64,000 nt of DNA. Origin: Globodera rostochiensis (lineage: Eukaryota; Nematoda; Chromadorea; Rhabditida; Heteroderidae). The translations under genes and the position numbers were made by a program. The notes beneath the pieces were generated by a model, which saw only the letters and a list, made by a program, of their open reading frames with translations, did not search any database and had not been told where the DNA came from. Location of the stretch: NCBI GenBank assembly GCA_018350325.1, contig JAEVLN010000018.1:1-64000 (forward strand), read 5' to 3'. Positions 53,630 to 64,000 of the stretch are shown here, piece by piece. Each line of letters opens with the position of its first letter. Positions within the stretch are counted from its first letter, which is position 1.

Positions 53630-55365
53630 CTTTGAAGGGATTATGTACCAAAAAGTTTGACAGGGAGGCCACGGAAGCGATTAAAGCAATTATTTTTGAT
53701 GGATTTCCCCTGGAAAAAGTTGTTAATGAATGACAAAAGTGAGAGAAATCAATTCAAACCTTGGGGCAAACATAGGTAATTAAGCGATAATGACCTGAAT
53801 TGTTGATGCAATAGAGAGCTTTGTTAAATGGGGAGGAGGAAAAGAGTCAGAGTTACATGTTGGCAAACGAAAATTTGAATGCTCTTCACCCCCAAGTTCA
53901 GTTGGGGGAAAAGCATTCGAGGGTGAAGGGCAAGGGGAGGAAAAGCTGAACAGTTCCAGAGCATTGAAGACGATCAGAGAGAAGACAAACAAAAGGGGTG
54001 CGCTTCGTTCCCCCCCCCCCCCCCCCCCCGGCCGGTTTAAAAAATCATACCTCGACTCTTAGTCAACCGAGTTCTAAAATCTTAGTACTATTCGAAAGCT
54101 CTAAGTCTTTAGAATATTTGTGCAAGTTAAGCTAATCGATCAAAGAGCTTGCAAAAATGTTACAGACCACTGATCACGAACAAGTCGAAATTTGCGAACA
54201 AATTTTATTTTCTGACATTCTCAACAGTTAATGAAGCATTTAGTCCGCTTAATCATTAATTCTACAGCCCTTAAGCTCTAGAAAAGATACTAAATTTGTA
54301 AAATTTGGTTGGCAAAGAAAGGAGTTATGGTGTTTGAAAGGCGTCAAAAATCGCTCGGGGGGCGGTGGGGGGGGGGGAACGAGCAGTACCAAAACAAAAG
54401 ATACTCCAAGCTTTTTTGGGGAATGTCTTTAACTGTCTGTTAATCTAATCAGCACTTTTATGATGATTCCGGCGGACCCCCCCCCCCCCCCCCCCAAACC
54501 TCCGGCGGTTAGTGCTTTTCCGGGGTGTCCGGACGTTTTGCACACTGGTGCAAAATTTCGGGTTTCGGTTTTTATTTTCCGATTTTGCGCATCCCTGCCG
54601 CCCACCAGCAGCAGGATCCGAGTTGGTTCCTGCTGCTGGTCGGCGTCGCTTCTCGGGCGTTTTTAATCTCCGGTGCCGTCTTAAATTCTTCAAATATCAC
54701 TTTTTTGCGCAATGAGTGGTGACCCGCCGGCCTCCCCCCCCCCACCCCACCCACACCGCTGGGGGATGACAAGGACCCCGGTTGTGCACCCTCTGCCCTT
54801 GAGTTAGCTTGGCTTGGGGCCGAAGGTCACACAATCCACCCATCAGAGCCCTTCGGGGGAGGAGAAGTGGGTATCTCACCGTTTCGTTCTCAAATCTGCA
54901 ATTATGAAAGCTTATTACGGCTCGCTTAGAGCCTAAACCTAAGCGGCCTAAGCTTAGGCATTTTGCTTCTTTTTTTTTTAACTGGCATTTCTCCTTTTTG
55001 GCATTTTTCCCCCTGCTCCCGCTCTTTTCCTCTCTTCCGTGCATCTCTTTCAAAAAATACAGCCATTTTTTAAGATTTTGGTTTGATTGTTCTAGCAATT
55101 TTATATGAAATTAAAGGCTTAAAAATTTTCCACCTTTTTGCGTTTGCTTATAGAAACCCTGATCAGGGATGGGAACCGCTACCGCTACCGCGCGATATTT
55201 ACCACATTTAGCGCCCTTTTTGGGCATATCGCATACCGCATTGGGGAAAATTGGTTTATCGCATACGCTATCGCATTTCATGAGCGCGATATTACACCCC
55301 TAACGATTTGAGCACTTTTTCAATTTTGAGCTGAAACTTAAAAATTTATAATGCTTTTTTTATAT
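53630..55365. other. repeat-rich intergenic DNA
   Basis: It contains long C runs (54010-54030, 54478-54495), a palindrome-related patch with GAAAGCTC (54050-54340), a GC-rich exon-like island at 54570-54700 that is open on both strands, and a GGGAACCGCTACCGCTACC patch at 55165 shared with CASK intron 23. No gene could be assigned; the missing 5' exon of the SLC2 gene may be here. Confidence 0.4.
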
Positions 55366-56190
55366 TTAAATTTGAAACAAAAAAATGCTTAAAATTTTTT
55401 AAATTAAATTTTCTCTTTTATTCAATTCTTCCTAATATTTTTTCAGTACTTGCGTAAGCACTCCGAACTGTTTGACGGCATGGAAATGATCAGCTATGAG
55501 GAGGCAAAAAATAAAATTCAATAACAAAAAATATTTCATAATAATGTGTAATTTTTAAAGAAGAATTTCAAAAAAATTGTTTGTTTGATCACTTTTAGGT
55601 GATCAGGTTAGCCACTTTTCGGCGCAAAACGCTTGTACAGCTTGGTGCCCACGGGGTTGGTCAGCGGCACAGCCTAACGATGCAATGTTGGCGGACATCC
55701 AGGCCAACGAGTACCTGGAGTACGGCACACATGAGGTGGGGGTTAAAAAATAGAGCCCGGTCAATCGAGATTCTCAGCCCAATCGATTGACGAAAAATTT
55801 TACCGAGATCTTCGAGATTCTGATCGAAATCTTGATCGACCTACCTTCGAAATTCTTGACCCGATCGAAATCTTGATCAACCTACCTTTGAGATTCTTGA
55901 TCGAATTCCCGATCGAAATCTTGATCAACCTACCTCGGAGGGTTTTGATCGAATTGTGGATCGAAATCTTTTTTCGAGATTTGATCGATATCCCGATCGA
56001 CTTTTGTGATTTTTGATCGAATTGTGGATCGAAATCTTTCTTCGAGATAAAAATCGAAATCCCGATCGACTTTTGTGATTTTTGATCGAATGATCGATTC
56101 CAGCCTGCTGATGGCAGTCTGGAGCGGCTTTTTTTTTTAAGTTCGCCCCAGAACGTCATGCGTCTGCTTACAAAATTAAAATAAAAAAAT
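55366..56190 (+). pseudogene. inverted, deleted copy of CASK exons 25-27 and exon-30 vestige
   Basis: 55446-55502 copies exon 25, with its acceptor and the GC donor kept. 55600-55669 copies the first part of exon 26. At about 55670 the sequence jumps to the middle of exon 27 and continues through GAG and the GTGGGG donor at 55738. The next intron's TCGATC-rich element follows, and at 56103-56122 the vestigial exon-30 start appears with its T run and the intron beyond, matching 17280-17362. Exons 28 and 29 are absent. Several coding differences are synonymous, but two in the P-loop region are Leu to Gln and Arg to Gln. The internal deletions make it non-functional. Confidence 0.9.
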
Positions 56191-56203
56191 TAATTGATCC
56201 CAT

Positions 56204-59200
56204 TCAGCTTCGCGCCGCGCAAAAAAATGCGCCGCGCAAAAAAGCGCACCGCGCACATAGCCGCGCCGCGCTCATAGCCGCGCCGCGCTCATAGCCGCGC
56301 CGCGCAAAAAGCGCGCAACGCAAAAAACCGCGCCGCGCAAAAAGCGCGCAACGCAAAAAACCGCGCCGCGCAAAAAACGCGCAACGCAAAAAACCGCGCC
56401 GCGCAAAAAAGTGCGCCGCGCACATAGCCGCGCCGCGCTCATAGCCGCGCCGCGCTCATAGCCGCGCCGCGTTCATAGCCACGCCGCGCAAAAAAGCGCG
56501 CACCGCAAAAAACCGCGCCGCGCAAAAAGCGCGCAACGCAAAAAACCGCACCGCGCAAAAAAGTGCGCAACGCAAAAAACCGCGCCGCGCAAAAAACGCG
56601 CAACGCAAAAAACCGCGCCGCGCAAAAAAGTGCGCCGCGCACATAGCCGCGCCGCGCTCATAGCCGCGCCGCGCTCATAGCCGCGCCGCGTTCATAGCCA
56701 CGCCGCGCAAAAAAAGCGCGCACCGCAAAAAACCGCGCCGCGCAAAAAGCGCGCAACGCAAAAAACCGCACCGCGCAAAAAAGTGCGCCGCGCACATAGC
56801 CGCGCCGCACAAAAAAAAGCGCCGCGCAAAAAAGCGCGCCGCGCTCTTAGCCGCGCCGCGCAAAAAAGCGCGCAACGCAAAAAACCGCGACGCGCAAAAA
56901 GCGCGCAACGCAAAAAACCGCGCCGCGCACATAGCCGCGCCGCGCAAAAAAGCGCGCCGCGCTCATAGCCGCGCCGCGCAAAAAAGCGCGCAGCGCACAT
57001 ATCCGCGCAGCGCAAAAAAGTGCGCCGCGCACATAGCCGCGCCGCGCTCATAGCCGCGCCGCGCAAAAAAGCGCGTAGCGCTCATAGCCGCGCAGCGCAA
57101 AAATCGCGCCGCGCACATAGCGGCGCCGCGCGCCGCGCTCATAGCCGCGCCGCTCAAAAAAGCGCGCCGCGCTCATAGCCGCGCCGCGCAAAAAAATGCG
57201 CCGCGCAAAAAAGCGCACCGCGCACAAAGCCGCGCAGCGCAAAAAAGCGCGCCGCGCACATAGCCGCGCCGCACAAAAAAATGCGCCGCGCAAAAAAGCG
57301 CGCAACGCAAAAAACCGCGCCGCTCACATAGCCGCGCCGCGCAAAAAAGCGCGCAGCGCACATAGCCGCGTCGCGCAAAAAAACGCGCCGCGCACATAGC
57401 CGCGCCGCGCAAAAAAATGCGCCGCGCAAAAAAGCGCGCCGCGCTCATAGCCGCGCCGCGCAAAAAAGCGCGCAACGCAAAAAACCGCGCCGCGCAAAAA
57501 GCGCGCAACGCAAAAAACCGCGCCGCGCACATAGCCGCGCCGCGCAAAAAAGCGCGCCGCGCTCATAGCCGCGCCGCGCTCATAGCCGCGCCGCACAAAA
57601 AAGCGCGCAGCGCACATATCCGCGCAGCGCAAAAAAGTGCGCCGCGCACATAGCCGCGCCGCGCTCATAGCCGCGCCGCGCTCATAGCCGCGCCGCGTTC
57701 ATAGCCACGCCGCGCAAAAAAGCGCGCACCGCAAAAAACCGCGCCGCGCAAAAAGCGCGCAACGCAAAAAACCGCACCGCGCAAAAAAGTGCGCCGCGCA
57801 CATAGCCGCGCCGCACAAAAAAATGCGCCGCGCAAAAAAGCGCGCCGCGCTCATAGCCGCGCCGCGCAAAAAAGCGCGCAACGCAAAAAACCGCGACGCG
57901 CAAAAAGCGCGCAACGCAAAAAACCGCGCCGCGCACATAGCCGCGCCGCGCAAAAAAGCGCGCCGCGCTCATAGCCGCGCCGCGCAAAAAAGCGCGCAGC
58001 GCACATATCCGCGCAGCGCAAAAAGGTGCGCCGCGCACATAGCCGCGCCGCGCTCATAGCCGCGCCGCGCAAAAAAGCGCGCCGCGCTCATAGCCGCGCC
58101 GCGCAAAAAAGCGCGCAGCGCACATAGCCGCGCAGCGCAAAAAAGCGCGCCGCGCACATAGCGGCGCCGCGCAAAAAAGCGCGCCGCGCTCATAGCCGCG
58201 CCGCGCAAAAAAGCGCGCCGCGCTCATAGCCGCGCCGCGCAAAAAAATGCGCCGCGCAAAAAAGCGCACCGCGCACAAAGCCGCGCAGCGCAAAAAAGCG
58301 CGCCGCGCACATAGCCGCGCCGCACAAAAAAATGCGCCGCGCAAAAAAGCGCGCAACGCAAAAAACCGCGCCGCTCACATAGCCGCGCCGCGCAAAAAAG
58401 CGCGCAGCGCACATAGCCGCGCCGCGCAAAAAAACGCGCCGCGCACATAGCCGCGCCGCGCAAAAAAATGCGCCGCGCAAAAAAGCGCGCCGCGCTCATA
58501 GCCGCGCCGCGCAAAAAAGCGCGCAACGCAAAAAACCGCGCCGCGCAAAAAGCGCGCAACGCAAAAAACCGCGCCGCGCACATAGCCGCGCCGCGCAAAA
58601 AAGCGCGCCGCGCTCATAGCCGCGCCGCGCTCATAGCCGCGCCGCGCAAAAAAGCGCGCAGCGCACATATCCGCGCAGCGCAAAAAAGCGCGCCGCGCAA
58701 AAAAGTGCGCCGCGCACATAGTCGCGCCGCGCTCATAGCCGCGCCGCGCAAAAAAGCGCGCAGCGCACATAGCCGCGCAGCGCAAAAAAGCGCGCCGCGC
58801 ACATAGCGGCGCCGCGCAAAAAAGCGCGCCGCGCTCATAGCCGCGCCGCGCAAAAAAGCGCGCAGCGCACATAGCCGCGCAGCGCAAAAAAGCGCGCCGC
58901 GCACATAGCGGCGCCGCGCAAAAAAGCGCGCCGCGCTCATAGCCGCGCCGCGCAAAAAAGCGCGCCGCGCTCATAGCCGCGCCGCGCAAAAAAATGCGCC
59001 GCGCAAAAAAGCGCACCGCGCACAAAGCCGCGCAACGCAAAAAACCGCGACGCGCAAAAAGCGCGCAACGCAAAAAACCGCGCCGCGCACATAGCCGCGC
59101 CGCGCAAAAAAGCGCGCCGCGCTCATAGCCGCGCCGCGCAAAAAAGCGCGCAGCGCACATATCCGCGCAGCGCAAAAAAGTGCGCCGCGCACATAGCCGC

Positions 59201-62200
59201 GCCGCGCTCATAGCCGCGCCGCGCAAAAAAGCGCGCAGCGCACATAGCCGCGCAGCGCAAAAAAGCGCGCCGCGCACATAGCGGCGCCGCGCAAAAAAGC
59301 GCGCCGCGCTCATAGCCGCGCCGCGCAAAAAAGCGCGCCGCGCTCATAGCCGCGCCGCGCAAAAAAGCGCGCCGCGCACATAGCGGCGCCGCGCAAAAAA
59401 GCGCGCCGCGCTCATAGCCGCGCCGCGCAAAAAAGCGCGCCGCGCACAAAGCCGCGCAGCGCAAAAAAGCGCGCCGCGCACATAGCCGCGCCGCACAAAA
59501 AAATGCGCCGCGCAAAAAAGCGCGCAACGCAAAAAACCGCGCCGCTCACATAGCCGCGCCGCGCAAAAAAGCGCGCAGCGCACATGCCGCGCCGCGCAAA
59601 AAAACGCGCCGCGCACATAGCCGCGCCGCGCAAAAAAATGCGCCGCGCAAAAAAGCGCGCCGCGCTCATAGCCGCGCCGCGCAAAAAAGCGCGCAACGCA
59701 AAAAACCGCGCCGCGCAAAAAGCGCGCAGCGCACATGCCGCGCCGCGCAAAAAAACGCGCCGCGCACATAGCCGCGCCGCGCAAAAAAAATGCGCCGCGC
59801 AAAAAACCGCGCCGCGCACATAGCCGCGCCGCGCAAAAAAGCGCGCCGCGCTCATAGCCGCGCCGCGCAAAAAAGCGCGCAGCGCACATATCCGCGCAGC
59901 GCAAAAAAGCGCGCCGCGCAAAAAAGTGCGCCGCGCACATAGTCGCGCCGCGCTCATAGCCGCGCCGCGCAAAAAAGCGCGCAGCGCACATAGCCGCGCA
60001 GCGCAAAAAAGCGCGCCGCGCACATAGCGGCGCCGCGCAAAAAAGCGCGCCGCGCTCATAGCCGCGCCGCGCAAAAAAGCGCGCAGCGCACATAGCCGCG
60101 CAGCGCAAAAAAGCGCGCCGCGCACATAGCGGCGCCGCGCAAAAAAGCGCGCCGCGCTCATAGCCGCGCCGCGCAAAAAAGCGCGCCGCGCTCATAGCCG
60201 CGCCGCGCAAAAAAATGCGCCGCGCAAAAAAGCGCACCGCGCACAAAGCCGCGCAGCGCAAAAAAGCGCGCCGCGCACATAGCCGCGCCGCACAAAAAAA
60301 TGCGCCGCGCAAAAAAGCGCGCAACGCAAAAAACCGCGCCGCTCACATAGCCGCGCCGCGCAAAAAAGCGCGCAGCGCACATGCCGCGCCGCGCAAAAAG
60401 CGCGCAACGCAAAAAACCGCGCCGCGCAAAAAAGTGCGCCGCGCACATAGCCGCGCCGCGCAAAAAAATGTGCCGCGCAAAAAGCGCGCAACGCAAAAAA
60501 CCGCGCCGCGCAAAAAAGTGCGCCGCGCAGATAGCCGCGCCGCGCTCATAGCCGCGCCGCGCTCATAGCCGCGCCGCGCTCATAGCCGCGCCGCGCTCAT
60601 AGCCGCGCCGCGCTCATAGCCGCGCCGCGCTCATAGCCGCGCCGCGCAAAAAAGCGCGCAGCGCAAAAAAAAAGTGCGCCGCGCTCATAGCCGCGCCGCG
60701 CAAAAAAGCGCGCAGCGCAAAAAAAAAGTGCGCCGCGCACATAGCCGAGCCGCGCTCATAGCCGCGCACCGCGCCGCGCAAAAAGCGCGCAACGCAAAAA
60801 ACCGCGCCGCGCAAAAAAGTGCGCCGCGCAAAAAAGCGCGCCGCGCTCATAGCCGCGCCGCGCAAAAAAGCGCGCAGCGCACATAGCCGCGCAGCGCAAA
60901 AAAGCGCGCCGCGCACATAGCGGCGCCGCGCAAAAAAGCGCGCCGCGCTCATAGCCGCGCCGCGCAAAAAAGCGCGCAGCGCACATAGCCGCGCAGCGCA
61001 AAAAAGCGCGCCGCGCACATAGCCGCGCCGCGCAAAAAAGCGCGCAACGCAAAAAACCGCGCCGCTCACATAGCCGCGCCGCGCAAAAAAGCGCGCAGCG
61101 CACATGCCGCGCCGCGCAAAAAGCGCGCAACGCAAAAAACCGCGCCGCGCAAAAAAGTGCGCCGCGCACATAGCCGCGCCGCGCAAAAAAATGTGCCGCG
61201 CAAAAAGCGCGCAACGCAAAAAACCGCGCCGCGCAAAAAAGTGCGCCGCGCAGATAGCCGCGCCGCGCTCATAGCCGCGCCGCGCTCATAGCCGCGCCGC
61301 GCTCATAGCCGCGCCGCGCTCATAGCCGCGCCGCGCTCATAGCCGCGCCGCGCTCATAGCCGCGCCGCGCAAAAAAGCGCGAAGCGCAAAAAAAAAGTGC
61401 GCCGCGCTCATAGCCGCGCCGCGCAAAAAAGCGCGCAGCGCAAAAAAAAAGTGCGCCGCGCACATAGCCGAGCCGCGCTCATAGCCGCGCACCGCGCCGC
61501 GCAAAAAGCGCGCAACGCAAAAAACCGCGCCGCGCAAAAAAGTGCGCCGCGCAAAAAAGCGCGCCGCGCTCATAGCCGCGCCGCGCAAAAAAGCGCGCAG
61601 CGCACATAGCCGCGCAGCGCAAAAAAGCGCGCCGCGCACATAGCGGCGCCGCGCAAAAAAGCGCGCCGCGCTCATAGCCGCGCCGCGCAAAAAAGCGCGC
61701 AGCGCACATAGCCGCGCAGCGCAAAAAAGCGCGCCGCGCACATAGCGGCGCCGCGCAAAAAAGCGCGCCGCGCTCATAGCCGCGCCGCGCAAAAAAGCGC
61801 GCCGCGCTCATAGCCGCGCCGCGCAAAAAAATGCGCCGCGCAAAAAAATGCGCCGCGCAAAAAAGCGCACCGCGCACAAAGCCGCGCAGCGCAAAAAAGC
61901 GCGCCGCGCACATAGCCGCGCCGCACAAAAAAATGCGCCGCGCAAAAAAGCGCGCACCGCAAAAAACCGCGCCGCGCTCATAGCCGCGCCTGCGCAAAAA
62001 AGCGCGCAACGCAAAAACCGCGCCGCGCAAAAAGCGCGCAACGCAAAAAACCGCGCCGCGCAAAAAAGTGCGCCGCGCACATATTCGCGCCGCGCAAAAA
62101 AATGCGCAGCGCAAAAAAGCGCGCAACGCACATAGCCGCGCCGCGCAAAAAAATGCGCCGCGCTCATAGCCGCGCCGCGCTCATAGCCGCGCCGCGCTCA

Positions 62201-63796
62201 TAGCCGCGCCGCGCTCATAGCCGCGCCGCGCAAAAAAGCGCGCCGCGCACATAGCCGCGCCGCGCAAAAAAGCGCGCCGCGCTCATAGCCGCGCCGCGCA
62301 AAAAAGCGCGCAGCGCACATAGCCGCGCAGCGCAAAAAAGCGCGCCGCGCACATAGCGGCGCCGCGCAAAAAAGCGCGCCGCGCTCATAGCCGCGCCGCG
62401 CAAAAAAGCGCGCAGCGCACATAGCCGCGCAGCGCAAAAAAGCGCGCCGCGCACATAGCCGCGCCGCGCAAAAAAGCGCGCAACGCAAAAAACCGCGCCG
62501 CTCACATAGCCGCGCCGCGCAAAAAAGCGCGCAGCGCACATGCCGCGCCGCGCAAAAAGCGCGCAACGCAAAAAACCGCGCCGCGCAAAAAAGTGCGCCG
62601 CGCACATAGCCGCGCCGCGCAAAAAAATGTGCCGCGCAAAAAGCGCGCAACGCAAAAAACCGCGCCGCGCAAAAAAGTGCGCCGCGCAGATAGCCGCGCC
62701 GCGCTCATAGCCGCGCCGCGCTCATAGCCGCGCCGCGCTCATAGCCGCGCCGCGCTCATAGCCGCGCCGCGCTCATAGCCGCGCCGCGCTCATAGCCGCG
62801 CCGCGCAAAAAAGCGCGAAGCGCAAAAAAAAAGTGCGCCGCGCTCATAGCCGCGCCGCGCAAAAAAGCGCGCAGCGCAAAAAAAAAGTGCGCCGCGCACA
62901 TAGCCGAGCCGCGCTCATAGCCGCGCACCGCGCCGCGCAAAAAGCGCGCAACGCAAAAAACCGCGCCGCGCAAAAAAGTGCGCCGCGCAAAAAAGCGCGC
63001 CGCGCTCATAGCCGCGCCGCGCAAAAAAGCGCGCAGCGCACATAGCCGCGCAGCGCAAAAAAGCGCGCCGCGCACATAGCGGCGCCGCGCAAAAAAGCGC
63101 GCCGCGCTCATAGCCGCGCCGCGCAAAAAAGCGCGCAGCGCACATAGCCGCGCAGCGCAAAAAAGCGCGCCGCGCACATAGCGGCGCCGCGCAAAAAAGC
63201 GCGCCGCGCTCATAGCCGCGCCGCGCAAAAAAGCGCGCCGCGCTCATAGCCGCGCCGCGCAAAAAAATGCGCCGCGCAAAAAAATGCGCCGCGCAAAAAA
63301 GCGCACCGCGCACAAAGCCGCGCAGCGCAAAAAAGCGCGCCGCGCACATAGCCGCGCCGCACAAAAAAATGCGCCGCGCAAAAAAGCGCGCACCGCAAAA
63401 AACCGCGCCGCGCTCATAGCCGCGCCTGCGCAAAAAAGCGCGCAACGCAAAAACCGCGCCGCGCAAAAAGCGCGCAACGCAAAAAACCGCGCCGCGCAAA
63501 AAAGTGCGCCGCGCACATATTCGCGCCGCGCAAAAAAATGCGCAGCGCAAAAAAGCGCGCAACGCACATAGCCGCGCCGCGCAAAAAAATGCGCCGCGCT
63601 CATAGCCGCGCCGCGCTCATAGCCGCGCCGCGCTCATAGCCGCGCCGCGCTCATAGCCGCGCCGCGCAAAAAAGCGCGCCGCGCACATAGCCGCGCCGCG
63701 CAAAAAAGCGCGCCGCGCTCATAGCCGCGCCGCGCAAAAAAGCGCGCAACGCAAAAAACCGCGCCGCGCAAAAAACCGCGCCGCGCAAAAAAGTGC
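56204..63796. repeat. GC-rich satellite of 17-bp monomers with higher-order repeats
   Basis: The monomer is GCCGCGCCGCGC followed by TCATA, ACATA or AAAAAA, about 17 bases. Variant order repeats at larger scale: blocks recur at offsets of 1051 (57.17 and 58.22 kb), 723 (60.34 and 61.07 kb) and 1436 bases (61.07 and 62.50 kb). The array is strongly CpG-rich in an AT-rich region. The many Arg/Ala/Phe/Cys-rich frames (up to about 326 codons) reflect the lack of stop codons in the monomer and are not genes. Confidence 0.95.
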
Positions 63797-64000
63797 GCGC
63801 CTATGTGCGCGGCGCATTTTTTTGCGCCGCGCACTTTTTTGCGCGACGCAGTTTTTTGCGCGGCGCGCCTATGTGCGCGGCGAAACACTTTTTTGCGCGG
63901 CGCGCTATATGTGCGCGGCGATTTTTTTTTGCACAGCGCGCCTATGGCGCGGCGCATTTTTTTGCGCGGCGCACTTTTTTGCGCGGCGCGCCTATGTGCG
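63797..64000. repeat. same satellite in inverted orientation
   Basis: From about 63797 the sequence reads CTATGTGCGCGGCGC and TTTTTTGCGCGGCGC, the complement of the preceding units, to the end of the window. This makes a satellite inversion boundary. Confidence 0.9.

Noticed and set aside
56204..63957. Many Arg/Ala/Phe/Cys-rich frames up to 326 codons
   Set aside because: All arise from the GC-rich 17-bp satellite; they overlap in every frame and on both strands.

Overview
This is eukaryotic DNA, most likely from a nematode and possibly a plant-parasitic tylenchid. The support is: a lin-2/CASK gene and an SLC2-type sugar transporter gene, both cut into many short exons with introns as short as about 50 nt; a likely spliced-leader acceptor just before the CASK start codon; several GC-AG introns; AT-rich DNA packed with small transposons; and no bacterial-type operons. 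The species cannot be fixed from the sequence.

Layout. 1-16.9 kb is mostly repeats: hAT-like MITEs, a pogo-like transposon (12.9-14.3 kb) and a deleted relative (14.4-15.4 kb), hairpin-core repeats, tRNA-derived fragments and minisatellites. It also holds isolated exons: an unidentified 3' exon (656-822), one well-bounded exon (5793-5923), a chromodomain gene fragment (8292-8700) and a broken gene copy (about 11.9-12.7 kb). 17.0-40.3 kb is one minus-strand gene, the CASK/LIN-2 orthologue. I joined 30 exons in phase into 1148 codons including the stop: pseudokinase, L27, PDZ, SH3, hook and guanylate-kinase-like regions. Its introns carry a 47-bp minisatellite, hAT-like and pogo-like MITEs, and a 2976-bp tandem duplication of pyrimidine-rich DNA. 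40.4-45.5 kb has no convincing protein gene but contains a tRNA-like gene with a poor anticodon arm. 46.0-53.0 kb is a second minus-strand gene, an SLC2/GLUT facilitator, with 20 in-phase exons including a 16-nt microexon; its 5' end was not found. Its introns hold a 30-bp higher-order minisatellite and four hAT-like MITEs. 53-55.3 kb is repeat-rich. 55.37-56.19 kb is an inverted, internally deleted copy of the CASK 3' region. 56.2-64.0 kb is a GC-rich satellite of 17-bp monomers that reverses orientation near 63.8 kb.

Function. CASK proteins are membrane-associated scaffolds that place receptors and channels at polarised membranes (LIN-2 works with LIN-7 and LIN-10). The SLC2 protein should move hexose or a related substrate across a membrane. 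Nothing in the sequence links the two genes functionally. Most long open frames in the window arise inside tandem arrays and are not genes.
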